DNA of 6,890 nt. Source: Methylococcales bacterium (GTDB taxonomy: Bacteria; Pseudomonadota; Gammaproteobacteria; Methylococcales; Methylomonadaceae). The stretch covers positions 1 to 6,890 of the forward strand of contig JAGLUC010000504.1 of the NCBI GenBank assembly GCA_023134955.1, written 5' to 3'. Position numbers and translations under genes: made by a program. The notes under the pieces were generated by a model. That model had not been told where the DNA came from and made no database searches. It saw nothing but the letters and a program-made list of their open reading frames with translations. Below are positions 1-6,122 of this stretch, in pieces (the first letter of the stretch is position 1; every line of letters starts with the position of its first letter).

Positions 1-26
1 ACGCAAAGAACATAAAAAGTATATAG

Positions 27-168
27 TGAGACCTTTGTACGAAATAGATTTTTCTTCATATCAAGGCAAAAATAAATTTAAAAACGGAGTTTACACGAAG
101 TAAATAAGCATTTTAAATTTATTTTTAACGCTGATATGGAGGAAAAGATGAATTGTACAAAGGTCTCA
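27..168. mobile_element. MITE-like palindromic element (IS-derived, non-autonomous)
   Basis: The two ends are perfect 14-bp inverted repeats: TGAGACCTTTGTAC at 27-40 and its complement at 155-168. The match continues inward with mismatches and one gap. The left arm, about 27-93, aligns to the reverse complement of 101-168, including a well-matched block around ATAAATTTAAAA, leaving a loop of only about 7 bases (94-100). The whole unit could therefore fold into one long hairpin. It has no transposase and no convincing coding capacity, which fits a miniature inverted-repeat element mobilised in trans. GAGACCTTTG-type ends resemble those of some IS5-group insertion sequences from memory; that family assignment is not proven here. 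Flanking bases (tag on the left, taa on the right) do not give a clear target duplication, so the insertion may be old or the exact ends may differ by a base or two. Confidence 0.72.
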
Positions 169-190
169 TAAAATTTGATCAGGATTTGCC

Positions 191-580
191 TTGCTTATGA
201 TTTGCTGGATAGAAAAATATGTAAACCGCTATCTGTTAATACTTATGTTTTTGTTTCTAACTAACTGTAGTATTGTTGAAAAACGCTTTAATGCAAATAT
301 TGAATACGCAGAGTTACTATTTAAAAAGGAAAATGGCTTAACACAACAACTTATGATGTTATCTGATGAAGAGCTTTCTTTAGCTGATGAAGAAAGCATC
401 TCTCAAGCTGAGTTAAAAATGAATGATGATTGTCAATTATTGAATGAATCCGTTAATCGTAGAATGGAAGGAAAATCCATGAGTTTTTTTTTTCGTCGGC
501 GTGTGTTAAATAGTCTGGATGCTTGTGAAGAGAGTGTGAAAAATATGGAGGCAGTGCTTTTATCCATAGGTGCTCAATAG
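191..580 (+). CDS. Small putative outer-membrane lipoprotein, function unknown
   Basis: I do not recognise this 129-residue protein. It begins with a lipoprotein signal: basic residues around 9-13, a hydrophobic stretch at 14-23 and a lipobox LTNC with the lipidated cysteine at residue 26. Ser at +2 is the residue expected for outer-membrane sorting. The mature part, about 104 residues, is charged, probably mostly helical, and has two further cysteines (81 and 112) that could form a disulfide in the periplasm. The start chosen is TTG 191, six bases after AGGA (181-184). ATG 197 is in frame and gives almost the same signal peptide, but its spacing of 12 is long. The gene begins 22 bp after the MITE and ends convergently with nadB, overlapping its last 7 bp. 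A T10 run at 484-493 encodes Phe-Phe-Phe and could be slippage-prone. No promoter is evident. The lipoprotein call is fairly firm; the role is open. Confidence 0.72.
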   Translation: MLMICWIEKYVNRYLLILMFLFLTNCSIVEKRFNANIEYAELLFKKENGLTQQLMMLSDEELSLADEESISQAELKMNDDCQLLNESVNRRMEGKSMSFFFRRRVLNSLDACEESVKNMEAVLLSIGAQ

Positions 581-2202
581 ATTTTAAGTAGGGTGTTTTT
601 TATATCGGGTGATAACACCGTATTTTTCGCAGGCTTGCTATTATCTAATTCTGGGTAATCCTGGGTATAGTGTAAGCCTCTGCTTTCTTTACGCAATTGG
701 GCACTGCGAATAATTAATTCAGCAACAATCACCAGATTACGTAATTCCAGTAAATCACTGGTTACTCTAAAATGTGCATAATATTCTGCCATTTCCTGTT
801 TTAGAATTTCAAGTCTGTGCATGGCGCGACCTAAACGCTTGTTTGTACGCACAATACCAACATAATCCCACATAAAAAGCCTTAATTCATCCCAGTTATG
901 AGCAACTACTACTTCTTCATCAGAATCACTGACCTGTGATTCATCCCAGGCTGGCACACCGGTGGGTTCTGGATATTCTGTCAAGTGTTTAGAAATATCA
1001 TTAGCAGCTCTTTCTGCAAAAACCAGACATTCAAGTAAAGAGTTACTTGCCAATCTATTAGCACCATGCAGACCAGTACAAGCCACTTCTCCAATGGCAT
1101 AAAGACCTTGTATATCCGTACGGGCATTAATATCAGTCAATACACCACCACAAGTATAATGGGCAGCAGGTACTACAGGAATAGCCTGCTTGGTAATATC
1201 TATGTCTAAAGAAAGGCATTGCTGGTAAATCGTTGGAAAGTGCTGGCGTATAAATTCAGCAGGTTTGTGGCTAATATCCAAGTAAACACAATCAATACCA
1301 TGTTTTTTAATTTCATTATCAATCGCTCTGGCAACAATGTCTCTAGGGGCGAGTTCCTTTTGTGGGTCATAAAGCTGCATAAATGGCGTGCCATCAGGAA
1401 GAATCAGTCGTCCTCCTTCCCCTCGAATTGCTTCACTGATAAGAAAAGACCTTTCTTTAGGGTGATATAAACAAGTGGGATGGAATTGCATAAATTCCAT
1501 GTTACTCACTTTACAGCCAGCTCGCCATGCTAAGGCAATGCCATCACCAGTTGATATATCTGGATTGGTGGAATATTGGTAGACTTTACTTGCACCTCCA
1601 GTTGCTAACACCACTATTTTAGCTGCTATAGAGATGACTTTATTATTTAATGTATCAAGTATGTAAGCACCTTGAACATATTGCTCAGAAAATGATGGAT
1701 TGTTTTTGATAATTAAATCAATGGCATTATGGTTTTCTAATAAGGTGATATTTGGATGCAGTTGAGTGCGCTCAATAAGGGTTTGAGAGATGGCTTTACC
1801 TGTTGCATCGGCGGTATGTACAATTCGACGGTGAGAATGTCCCCCTTCACGATTTAAATGAAAGGATTTGTTGCCATCTTTGGATTTTATTTCGGTAAAT
1901 TCAACACCTTGGTTTTTAAGCCACTCAATATTTTCTTTGCCTTGAGATACTGTGACTCGTACAACTTCTGGGTCACATAAACCAGCACCCGCTTTTAAGG
2001 TGTCTTTAATATGGGATTCAATAGAATCATTAGCATCCAAAACAGCAGAAATACCACCTTGGGCGTGATAGGTACTACCTGAAGATAAGGATACTTTAGA
2101 GAGTACTAATATCCTGGCTTGATCAGCAAGTCTTAATGCTAAACTAAGACCAGCACCACCACTACCGATAACGAGAATATCGAATTTGTTTGAAAGAGAC
2201 AT
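574..2202 (-). CDS. nadB: L-aspartate oxidase (NAD biosynthesis)
   Basis: NadB is a cytoplasmic FAD enzyme that oxidises L-aspartate to iminoaspartate, which NadA then condenses to quinolinate in de novo NAD synthesis. The 542-residue length matches the family (about 540). Visible signatures are the N-terminal dinucleotide-binding GSGGAG at 13-18, the SSGSTYHAQGG motif around 40-50, REGGHSHRR at 118-126, QFHPT around 239-243, APRD at 285-288, HYTCGG at 348-353 and NRLASNSLLE at 382-391. E119, H241, R287, H348 and R383 correspond to the substrate-binding and catalytic positions known from the E. coli enzyme and its succinate dehydrogenase/fumarate reductase relatives. The helical C-terminal domain (about 435-542) is complete. 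ATG 2202 gives the normal family N-terminus, although no good Shine-Dalgarno sequence precedes it. The gene is divergent from rpoE, as in E. coli and Pseudomonas, and convergent with the small lipoprotein gene. Confidence 0.97.
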   Translation of the reverse strand: MSLSNKFDILVIGSGGAGLSLALRLADQARILVLSKVSLSSGSTYHAQGGISAVLDANDSIESHIKDTLKAGAGLCDPEVVRVTVSQGKENIEWLKNQGVEFTEIKSKDGNKSFHLNREGGHSHRRIVHTADATGKAISQTLIERTQLHPNITLLENHNAIDLIIKNNPSFSEQYVQGAYILDTLNNKVISIAAKIVVLATGGASKVYQYSTNPDISTGDGIALAWRAGCKVSNMEFMQFHPTCLYHPKERSFLISEAIRGEGGRLILPDGTPFMQLYDPQKELAPRDIVARAIDNEIKKHGIDCVYLDISHKPAEFIRQHFPTIYQQCLSLDIDITKQAIPVVPAAHYTCGGVLTDINARTDIQGLYAIGEVACTGLHGANRLASNSLLECLVFAERAANDISKHLTEYPEPTGVPAWDESQVSDSDEEVVVAHNWDELRLFMWDYVGIVRTNKRLGRAMHRLEILKQEMAEYYAHFRVTSDLLELRNLVIVAELIIRSAQLRKESRGLHYTQDYPELDNSKPAKNTVLSPDIKNTLLKIY

Positions 2203-2231
2203 CTAAGTAGAATATTGGCTATGGGCAAAGA

Positions 2232-2261
2232 ATATTAACTTAGATTTAGCAGATAAGTGAA
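2232..2261 (-). promoter_or_regulatory. Possible sigma-70 promoter of nadB
   Basis: Read on the minus strand, TTCACT (2261-2256) and TAATAT (2237-2232) are separated by 18 bases and match the -35 and -10 consensus at 4 of 6 positions each. They lie about 30 bp upstream of the nadB start, which would give a leader of roughly 20-25 nt. In such AT-rich DNA a match of this quality can be chance. Confidence 0.3.
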
Positions 2262-2268
2262 ATTATTT

Positions 2269-2297
2269 TTGTGTTAATAGAACTTATAGGGTTTAAT
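2269..2297 (+). promoter_or_regulatory. Possible sigma-70 promoter overlapping the rpoE sigma-E promoter
   Basis: TTGTGT (2269-2274) and TTTAAT (2292-2297) are spaced by 17 bases, with a good -10 (5 of 6) and a weak -35 (3 of 6). A basal promoter would supply RpoE when the sigma-E-dependent one is silent, as is known for rpoE/algU operons elsewhere. The evidence is weak because the region is AT-rich. Confidence 0.25.
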
Positions 2298-2307
2298 TCT
2301 GTCTCTT
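2280..2307 (+). promoter_or_regulatory. Sigma-E (AlgU)-type autoregulatory promoter of rpoE
   Basis: GAACTT at 2280-2285 is followed after exactly 16 bases by TCTCT at 2302-2306. This closely matches the known sigma-E/AlgU consensus GAACTT-N16/17-TCTGA. Transcription would start near 2313, leaving about 15 nt of leader that includes the GGAAAG ribosome binding site (2320-2325) before GTG 2328. A sigma-E promoter immediately upstream of the sigma-E gene implies positive autoregulation, the usual arrangement in gammaproteobacteria. No second copy of this motif was seen before rseB, mucD or lepA. Confidence 0.8.
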
Positions 2308-2327
2308 AGTAGCGAATATGGAAAGTA

Positions 2328-2924
2328 GTGAAAGAGCAATCTTTGAGTAACGCGGAGTCAGATAAAATATTAGTGCTGAAGGTACAGCAAGGGGATAAGT
2401 CTGCTTTTGATTTATTGGTGATCAAATATCAGCATAGAATTATTCAATTGGTCAATCGTTATGTAAAAGACCCTAGTGAGGCACAAGATGTTGCTCAGGA
2501 AGCTTTTATTAAAGCTTATCGGGCATTGGGAAATTTTCGAGGTGATAGTGCTTTTTATACTTGGTTATACCGAATAGCGATTAATACTGCTAAAAATTAT
2601 TTGGTGTCTCGAAATAGAAGATATTTTGATTATCAAGTTGATATTCAAGATGCTGAGCAGGTGGCAAACGCACCTCAGCTAAAAGGCATGGATACACCAG
2701 AAAATTTGTTGCTGAATGATGAGATTGTCAGTGTTATTAAATTGGCGATTGAAAAGTTACCAGAAGAAATGAAAATGGCGATTATGTTGCGAGAATTTGA
2801 TGGTTTGAGTTATGAAGAAATTGCTGAAACAATGGAATGTCCAGTAGGAACAGTACGTTCTCGTATTTTTAGAGCCAGGGAAGCTATTGATGAAAAATTA
2901 AGCCCATTGCTTGATAAAGGTTGA
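2328..2924 (+). CDS. rpoE: ECF RNA polymerase sigma factor, sigma-E/AlgU
   Basis: This extracytoplasmic-function sigma factor directs RNA polymerase to envelope-stress promoters and is normally held inactive at the inner membrane by RseA. The protein has 198 residues (family about 190-195). Sigma region 2 spans about 20-95, with the conserved DVAQEAFIKAYRAL at 54-67 and FYTWLYRIAINTAKN at 76-90. A variable linker follows, then region 4 at about 135-188 with LPEEMKMAIMLREFDGLSYEEIA and the DNA-binding helix-turn-helix PVGTVRSRIFRARE (172-185). The start is GTG 2328 with GGAAAG at 2320-2325; the ATG at 2318 is out of frame. The gene is first in the rpoE-rseA-rseB-mucD cluster, six bases before the rseA ATG. 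It appears driven by its own sigma-E promoter. Gene names rpoE and algU are equivalent here. Confidence 0.96.
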   Translation: MKEQSLSNAESDKILVLKVQQGDKSAFDLLVIKYQHRIIQLVNRYVKDPSEAQDVAQEAFIKAYRALGNFRGDSAFYTWLYRIAINTAKNYLVSRNRRYFDYQVDIQDAEQVANAPQLKGMDTPENLLLNDEIVSVIKLAIEKLPEEMKMAIMLREFDGLSYEEIAETMECPVGTVRSRIFRAREAIDEKLSPLLDKG

Positions 2925-2930
2925 GTATTG

Positions 2931-3479
2931 ATGAATAAAGAGATAAATCAAAAAATTTCAGAGCTTATGGATGATGAGCTCACTCATTCAGAAAGTGAGA
3001 ATTTGTTAGTTAAAATTATCAAAAACAGCGAATTAAAAAACAAAATTAATCGTTATCAATTAATGAGCCATGTTTTAAGGTCTGATGATTTTATGATTGC
3101 TGATAAGGGCTTTGCTGAAAAAATCAAGCAAGAGCTGAACAAAGAAGTTAACTATCTACTTCCTAAACAAACGCTTAAAAAAACACCATTAGCTATTTGG
3201 AAAAAAACCTCTATTGCACTTGCAGCCTCTATAGCAGTGGTTGCGGTGATATTTTTTCAGCATACTGAATTACAAGATAAAAACTTACAGCAACAAATTG
3301 CTTTGATAACTGTTGAGCAGTCTGATGAAGCACAAATTAAAGCTGAAGAGAAAAAACAGCCTTCCCAACATGAGCGTTTTAAAGCCTATCTTCAAGCACA
3401 TAGTGACGATTTATATACTCATGGCTCATTAAATATTAATCCTTTAGCAACCGTTGTTAGTAGTTATGGGCAGGATTGA
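2931..3479 (+). CDS. rseA: Anti-sigma-E factor RseA/MucA, single-pass inner-membrane protein
   Basis: RseA sequesters sigma-E through its cytoplasmic N-terminal domain and is destroyed by stepwise proteolysis when outer-membrane assembly fails. The 182-residue protein starts with the typical anti-sigma motif (KISELMDDELTHSE, about 8-21) and continues as a helical cytoplasmic domain to about 75. One transmembrane segment follows at about 93-109 (TSIALAASIAVVAVIFF). The periplasmic tail, about 110-182, ends in a MucA-like segment with FKAYLQAHSDDLYTHG (150-165), the part that contacts RseB. The site-1 and site-2 proteases are not encoded here, apart from MucD, a relative of the site-1 enzyme. 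ATG 2931 is chosen; a TTG directly in front (2928) is the alternative, and AAAGG at 2916-2920 could serve either. The gene sits immediately after rpoE and runs into rseB. Confidence 0.93.
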   Translation: MNKEINQKISELMDDELTHSESENLLVKIIKNSELKNKINRYQLMSHVLRSDDFMIADKGFAEKIKQELNKEVNYLLPKQTLKKTPLAIWKKTSIALAASIAVVAVIFFQHTELQDKNLQQQIALITVEQSDEAQIKAEEKKQPSQHERFKAYLQAHSDDLYTHGSLNINPLATVVSSYGQD

Positions 3480-3484
3480 TTAAA

Positions 3485-4429
3485 GTGAGTATTAGAATAA
3501 TTTTGGTTTTTTTTCTGATAGTTCCCTGTGTTTTTGCCAAAGAAACACAAATGTCTGCTCAACAATGGTTAGAACAGATGAGCAGAGCAATGAAGGCTCT
3601 TAATTATCGGGGAACAGTTACTTTTTTTAAAAATGATCAGCTAGATAGCATGAATTATTTTCATGCAATAAAAGATAGTCATGAGCAAGAAAGCCTGGTG
3701 GCTCTAAACTCTCCTATGCGTGAAGTGATTAGAGATGCAGGAAAAGTGAGTTGTACTTTTAAAAAATCAAAAAAAGGGGTGATTAATCATCGACCAGCGA
3801 GTAGATCTTTTATAGTTGATTTGCCTAATGATTTTTCTGTTTTAACTGATGTCGTGGACTTTTCTGTGGAGGGCGAAGAATTTATTGCCATGTTACCAGT
3901 ACAGGTCATTTCTATATCGGCTAAAGATGATTTTCGCTATAGTCGAAGGATCTGGATTGATAAGCAGCATTTTCTACCTTTAAAAGTTGAAGTATATGAC
4001 TTGTCTGGTAAAGTGCTGGAACAGGTGGTCTTTACTGATCTGAAAGTGGTTGATGAACTGGCTTTTATTAAGATAGATAAAGAGCTAAAAGACCATGAAG
4101 TTAAACATATTCATCAATTGGTGTTTTTTTCTGCTGATAACGCTAGCTTTGTTTTAGATAGTATTCCACCAAGGTTTCAAAAAGAGTTTTTTACTCGAAT
4201 GAAAAAAAATAACTCAACTCAAGAAATGGAACATTTGGTATTAAACGATGGCTTTTCGTTTATTTCTGTTTATCTGGAACAAAAAATAAAAGGTGTTACC
4301 GAGGGTGCTCAAACCTTGGGAACAGTTAATTCATTTACCCATTTTATTGATGATACTCAAATAACCGTTATAGGTGAAGTGCCTGCAAAAACTGTTCGGT
4401 TTATAGCGCAAGGCGTTAAATTACGATAG
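3485..4429 (+). CDS. rseB: Periplasmic sigma-E regulator RseB/MucB
   Basis: RseB binds the periplasmic part of RseA and shields it from the first protease; mislocalised lipopolysaccharide or lipoprotein signals release it. The product, 314 residues, has an N-terminal Sec signal peptide (about 1-18, cleavage after VFA). The larger lipoprotein-carrier-like domain (about 20-215) includes the family-typical QWLEQMSRAMKALNYRGT and RRIWIDKQHFLPLKVEVYD. The C-terminal domain (about 225-314) ends with a typical TVIGEVPAKTVRFIAQGVK. Length agrees with the family (about 318). GTG 3485 is preferred because AGGA (3472-3475) lies nine bases before it. The in-frame TTG at 3476 overlaps the rseA stop (TTGA) and has no room for that site. 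The short gap to rseA indicates co-transcription, probably with translational coupling. A T8 run at 3507-3514 lies in the signal-peptide core. Confidence 0.94.
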   Translation: MSIRIILVFFLIVPCVFAKETQMSAQQWLEQMSRAMKALNYRGTVTFFKNDQLDSMNYFHAIKDSHEQESLVALNSPMREVIRDAGKVSCTFKKSKKGVINHRPASRSFIVDLPNDFSVLTDVVDFSVEGEEFIAMLPVQVISISAKDDFRYSRRIWIDKQHFLPLKVEVYDLSGKVLEQVVFTDLKVVDELAFIKIDKELKDHEVKHIHQLVFFSADNASFVLDSIPPRFQKEFFTRMKKNNSTQEMEHLVLNDGFSFISVYLEQKIKGVTEGAQTLGTVNSFTHFIDDTQITVIGEVPAKTVRFIAQGVKLR

Positions 4430-4497
4430 TTATATTATTTTAATCAATATTGCCGCCCCTTAAATTTTTTAATACTTAGAGTATGAATGGAGATTAT

Positions 4498-5889
4498 ATG
4501 CTCAGAAATATTGTTTGGCTTTTTTTTACATTAGTTGTTTCCAGTACAGCAGTTTATGCACAATTACCTGATTTTACTGTCATGGTAAAAGAACAGGGCG
4601 ATGCTGTTGTTAATATCAGTACTACACAAAAAGCATCAGAAATAACACAAAAGTTTGAAGGACAACAATTACCAGAAGGTCTTCCTCCTGAAATGGAAGA
4701 ATTATTCAGACATTTTTTTAAGCAACCTGGCCGAGGTTTTCAGCCAAAAGATGTAAGATCATTAGGGTCAGGTTTTATAATTTCAAAAAATGGATATGTT
4801 TTAACTAATCATCATGTGGTTAAAGATGCTGATGAGATTATTGTTAAATTAAAGGATAGGCGACAATTAGTTGCAAAATTAATTGGTTCTGATGAGAGAA
4901 CAGATGTTGCTTTATTAAAAATTGATGCTGATGATTTACCTGTGGTAAAACAAGGTTCATCAGAAAAACTACTGGTCGGTGAATGGGTTTTGGCCATTGG
5001 CTCTCCTTTTGGTTTTGAACAATCAGTAACCGCAGGTATAGTAAGTGCAAAGGGACGAAGTTTACCTGGTGGGAATTACGTCCCTTTTATTCAAACAGAT
5101 GTGGCTATTAACCCCGGAAATTCAGGTGGCCCACTTTTTAATATGAAAGGTGAAGTGGTGGGTGTTAATTCGCAAATATATAGTCGCTCAGGCGGTTATA
5201 TGGGCTTGTCTTTTGCCATTCCCATGGATGTTGCCATGAATGTGGTTAAGCAAATTAAAACTAAGGGGTCTGTGTCGCGTGGCTGGCTTGGTGTGCAAAT
5301 TCAGGATGTGACCAGAGAATTAGCTGAATCTTTTAATATGGATAAACCTTATGGTGCTTTGGTTGCCAAAGTGATTTCTGCTAGTCCAGCAGAAAAAGCA
5401 GGGTTAAAAATTGGGGATGTTATTGTTGAGTTTAATGGACATAAGATTAATAGCTCTGGCGAATTACCACCTATTGTTGGCATTACAAATGTTGGTGAAA
5501 AAATTAAAGTCAAGGTTATTAGAGAAGGACGTAGTAAAACAATTAAAGTAGTGGTTGGTTTATTAGCAGAGGACGTTTCTCTGGCAGCCGTTGACTCTGC
5601 TAAAAAGAGTTTTAATAGATTAGGTATTGTGGTTATAAATTTGACAACCGAGCAACGAAAACAATTAGATTTACCCAAGAATGGTGTATTAGTTCAAAGT
5701 GTAAATAAAGGCAGTGCTTTAGACGCTGGCATTCAAAAAGGTGACGTTATCTTGCGAATTCAGAATAATATTGTTCGTGATACCAGCAATTTTGATAAAA
5801 TACTAAAAAAACTTCCTGCCGATCAGTCTATAGCTGTTTTAATTCAACGTCGCGGTAGTCCAGTATTTTTAGCGTTAAAAATAAAATAA
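4498..5889 (+). CDS. mucD: Periplasmic serine protease/chaperone, DegP/HtrA family (MucD)
   Basis: DegP-like proteases degrade or refold misfolded envelope proteins and so counteract the stress that activates sigma-E. The 463-residue product has a signal peptide (about 1-21, cleavage after VYA). The trypsin-like domain carries the catalytic triad H106 (TNHHVV), D136 (RTDVALL) and S209 (PGNSGGP). Two PDZ domains follow, at about 260-350 (beginning RGWLGVQ) and 370-460 (NRLGIVV). Two PDZ domains make it DegP/DegQ/MucD type rather than the membrane-anchored one-PDZ DegS/AlgW. Length fits MucD (about 470). ATG 4498 is chosen because GGAGA at 4489-4493 precedes it; ATG 4483 is in frame but adds five residues and would place that site inside the gene. 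It lies 68 bp after rseB with no terminator between, so it is probably read from the rpoE promoter. The exact subfamily name rests partly on gene context. Confidence 0.94.
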   Translation: MLRNIVWLFFTLVVSSTAVYAQLPDFTVMVKEQGDAVVNISTTQKASEITQKFEGQQLPEGLPPEMEELFRHFFKQPGRGFQPKDVRSLGSGFIISKNGYVLTNHHVVKDADEIIVKLKDRRQLVAKLIGSDERTDVALLKIDADDLPVVKQGSSEKLLVGEWVLAIGSPFGFEQSVTAGIVSAKGRSLPGGNYVPFIQTDVAINPGNSGGPLFNMKGEVVGVNSQIYSRSGGYMGLSFAIPMDVAMNVVKQIKTKGSVSRGWLGVQIQDVTRELAESFNMDKPYGALVAKVISASPAEKAGLKIGDVIVEFNGHKINSSGELPPIVGITNVGEKIKVKVIREGRSKTIKVVVGLLAEDVSLAAVDSAKKSFNRLGIVVINLTTEQRKQLDLPKNGVLVQSVNKGSALDAGIQKGDVILRIQNNIVRDTSNFDKILKKLPADQSIAVLIQRRGSPVFLALKIK

Positions 5890-5917
5890 GGTTGTCAATT
5901 AGCGTTGTAATCGAATT

Positions 5918-5954
5918 AAACCACCCGTTTGCAGTTTGTGGACAGGTGGTTTTT
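5918..5954 (+). terminator. Rho-independent terminator after mucD
   Basis: AAACCACC (5918-5925) pairs perfectly with GGTGGTTT (5945-5952), and the second arm merges into a T5 tract (5950-5954) and a further T-rich stretch. It starts 29 bp after the mucD stop, so it would end the rpoE-rseA-rseB-mucD transcript and separate it from lepA. The loop of 19 bases is long but can form a few extra pairs (GT with AC). Confidence 0.78.
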
Positions 5955-6026
5955 CCTGTTTAGGAGCTTATATAAATAACCTGAATAGCTATATGAAGCT
6001 AGTGCTTTTGTAATTCTGGTTTGATA

Positions 6027-6063
6027 GCTATTGTAGAACGGACTAAAGTCCACTCTATAAAGC
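6027..6063. repeat. REP-like imperfect palindrome in the mucD-lepA spacer
   Basis: TTGTAGAACGGACT (6031-6044) and AGTCCACTCTATAA (6047-6060) form an inverted repeat with 11 of 14 matches around a two-base centre (AA). GCT/AGC adds three more pairs outside, past one bulged A. The perfect core is GGACT-AA-AGTCC. No T-run follows, so it is not a standard terminator. Size and shape resemble REP-type intergenic repeats, but a second copy is not visible in this window, so its repetitive nature is an inference. Confidence 0.45.
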
Positions 6064-6094
6064 CGTCAATACAACCGTGATGGAGTATTAGTAA

Positions 6095-6121
6095 ATGCCT
6101 CAAAAAATAATAGATAATTAA
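6095..6121 (+). other. Possible 8-codon upstream mini-ORF before lepA
   Basis: ATG 6095 opens a short frame encoding MPQKIIDN, with stop TAA at 6119-6121. It has a good ribosome binding site, GGAG at 6082-6085, nine bases upstream, whereas lepA itself has none that is obvious. The stop lies one base before the lepA GTG (6123), a geometry suited to translational coupling. It could also be chance, with the GGAG serving no function. Confidence 0.3.
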
Positions 6122-6122
6122 A

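Noticed and set aside
136..171. Short frame MEEKMNCTKVS inside the MITE
   Set aside because: Eleven codons formed from the right arm of the palindrome; its sequence is explained by the inverted repeat.
1206..1470. Two overlapping short frames (62 codons on -, 83 codons on +) inside nadB
   Set aside because: They lie wholly within the conserved nadB coding sequence in other frames, lack recognisable domains, and have no reason to be expressed.
3507..3514. T8 run in the rseB signal peptide, with a similar T8 at 4520-4527 in mucD
   Set aside because: Phe codons in hydrophobic signal-peptide cores of AT-rich genes produce such runs; both genes are intact, so no phase variation is implied.
4430..4482. 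Possible separate mucD promoter or terminator after rseB
   Set aside because: The AT-rich gap has no convincing -35/-10 pair, no GAACTT motif and no stem followed by a T-run.
4812..5050. Antisense frames of 61 and 68 codons inside mucD
   Set aside because: They oppose the protease domain, whose catalytic motifs constrain the sequence; the peptides are Ser/Leu-rich shadows without features.
5349..5678. 109-codon antisense frame inside mucD
   Set aside because: It mirrors the PDZ-domain region; no ribosome binding site or family resemblance was seen.
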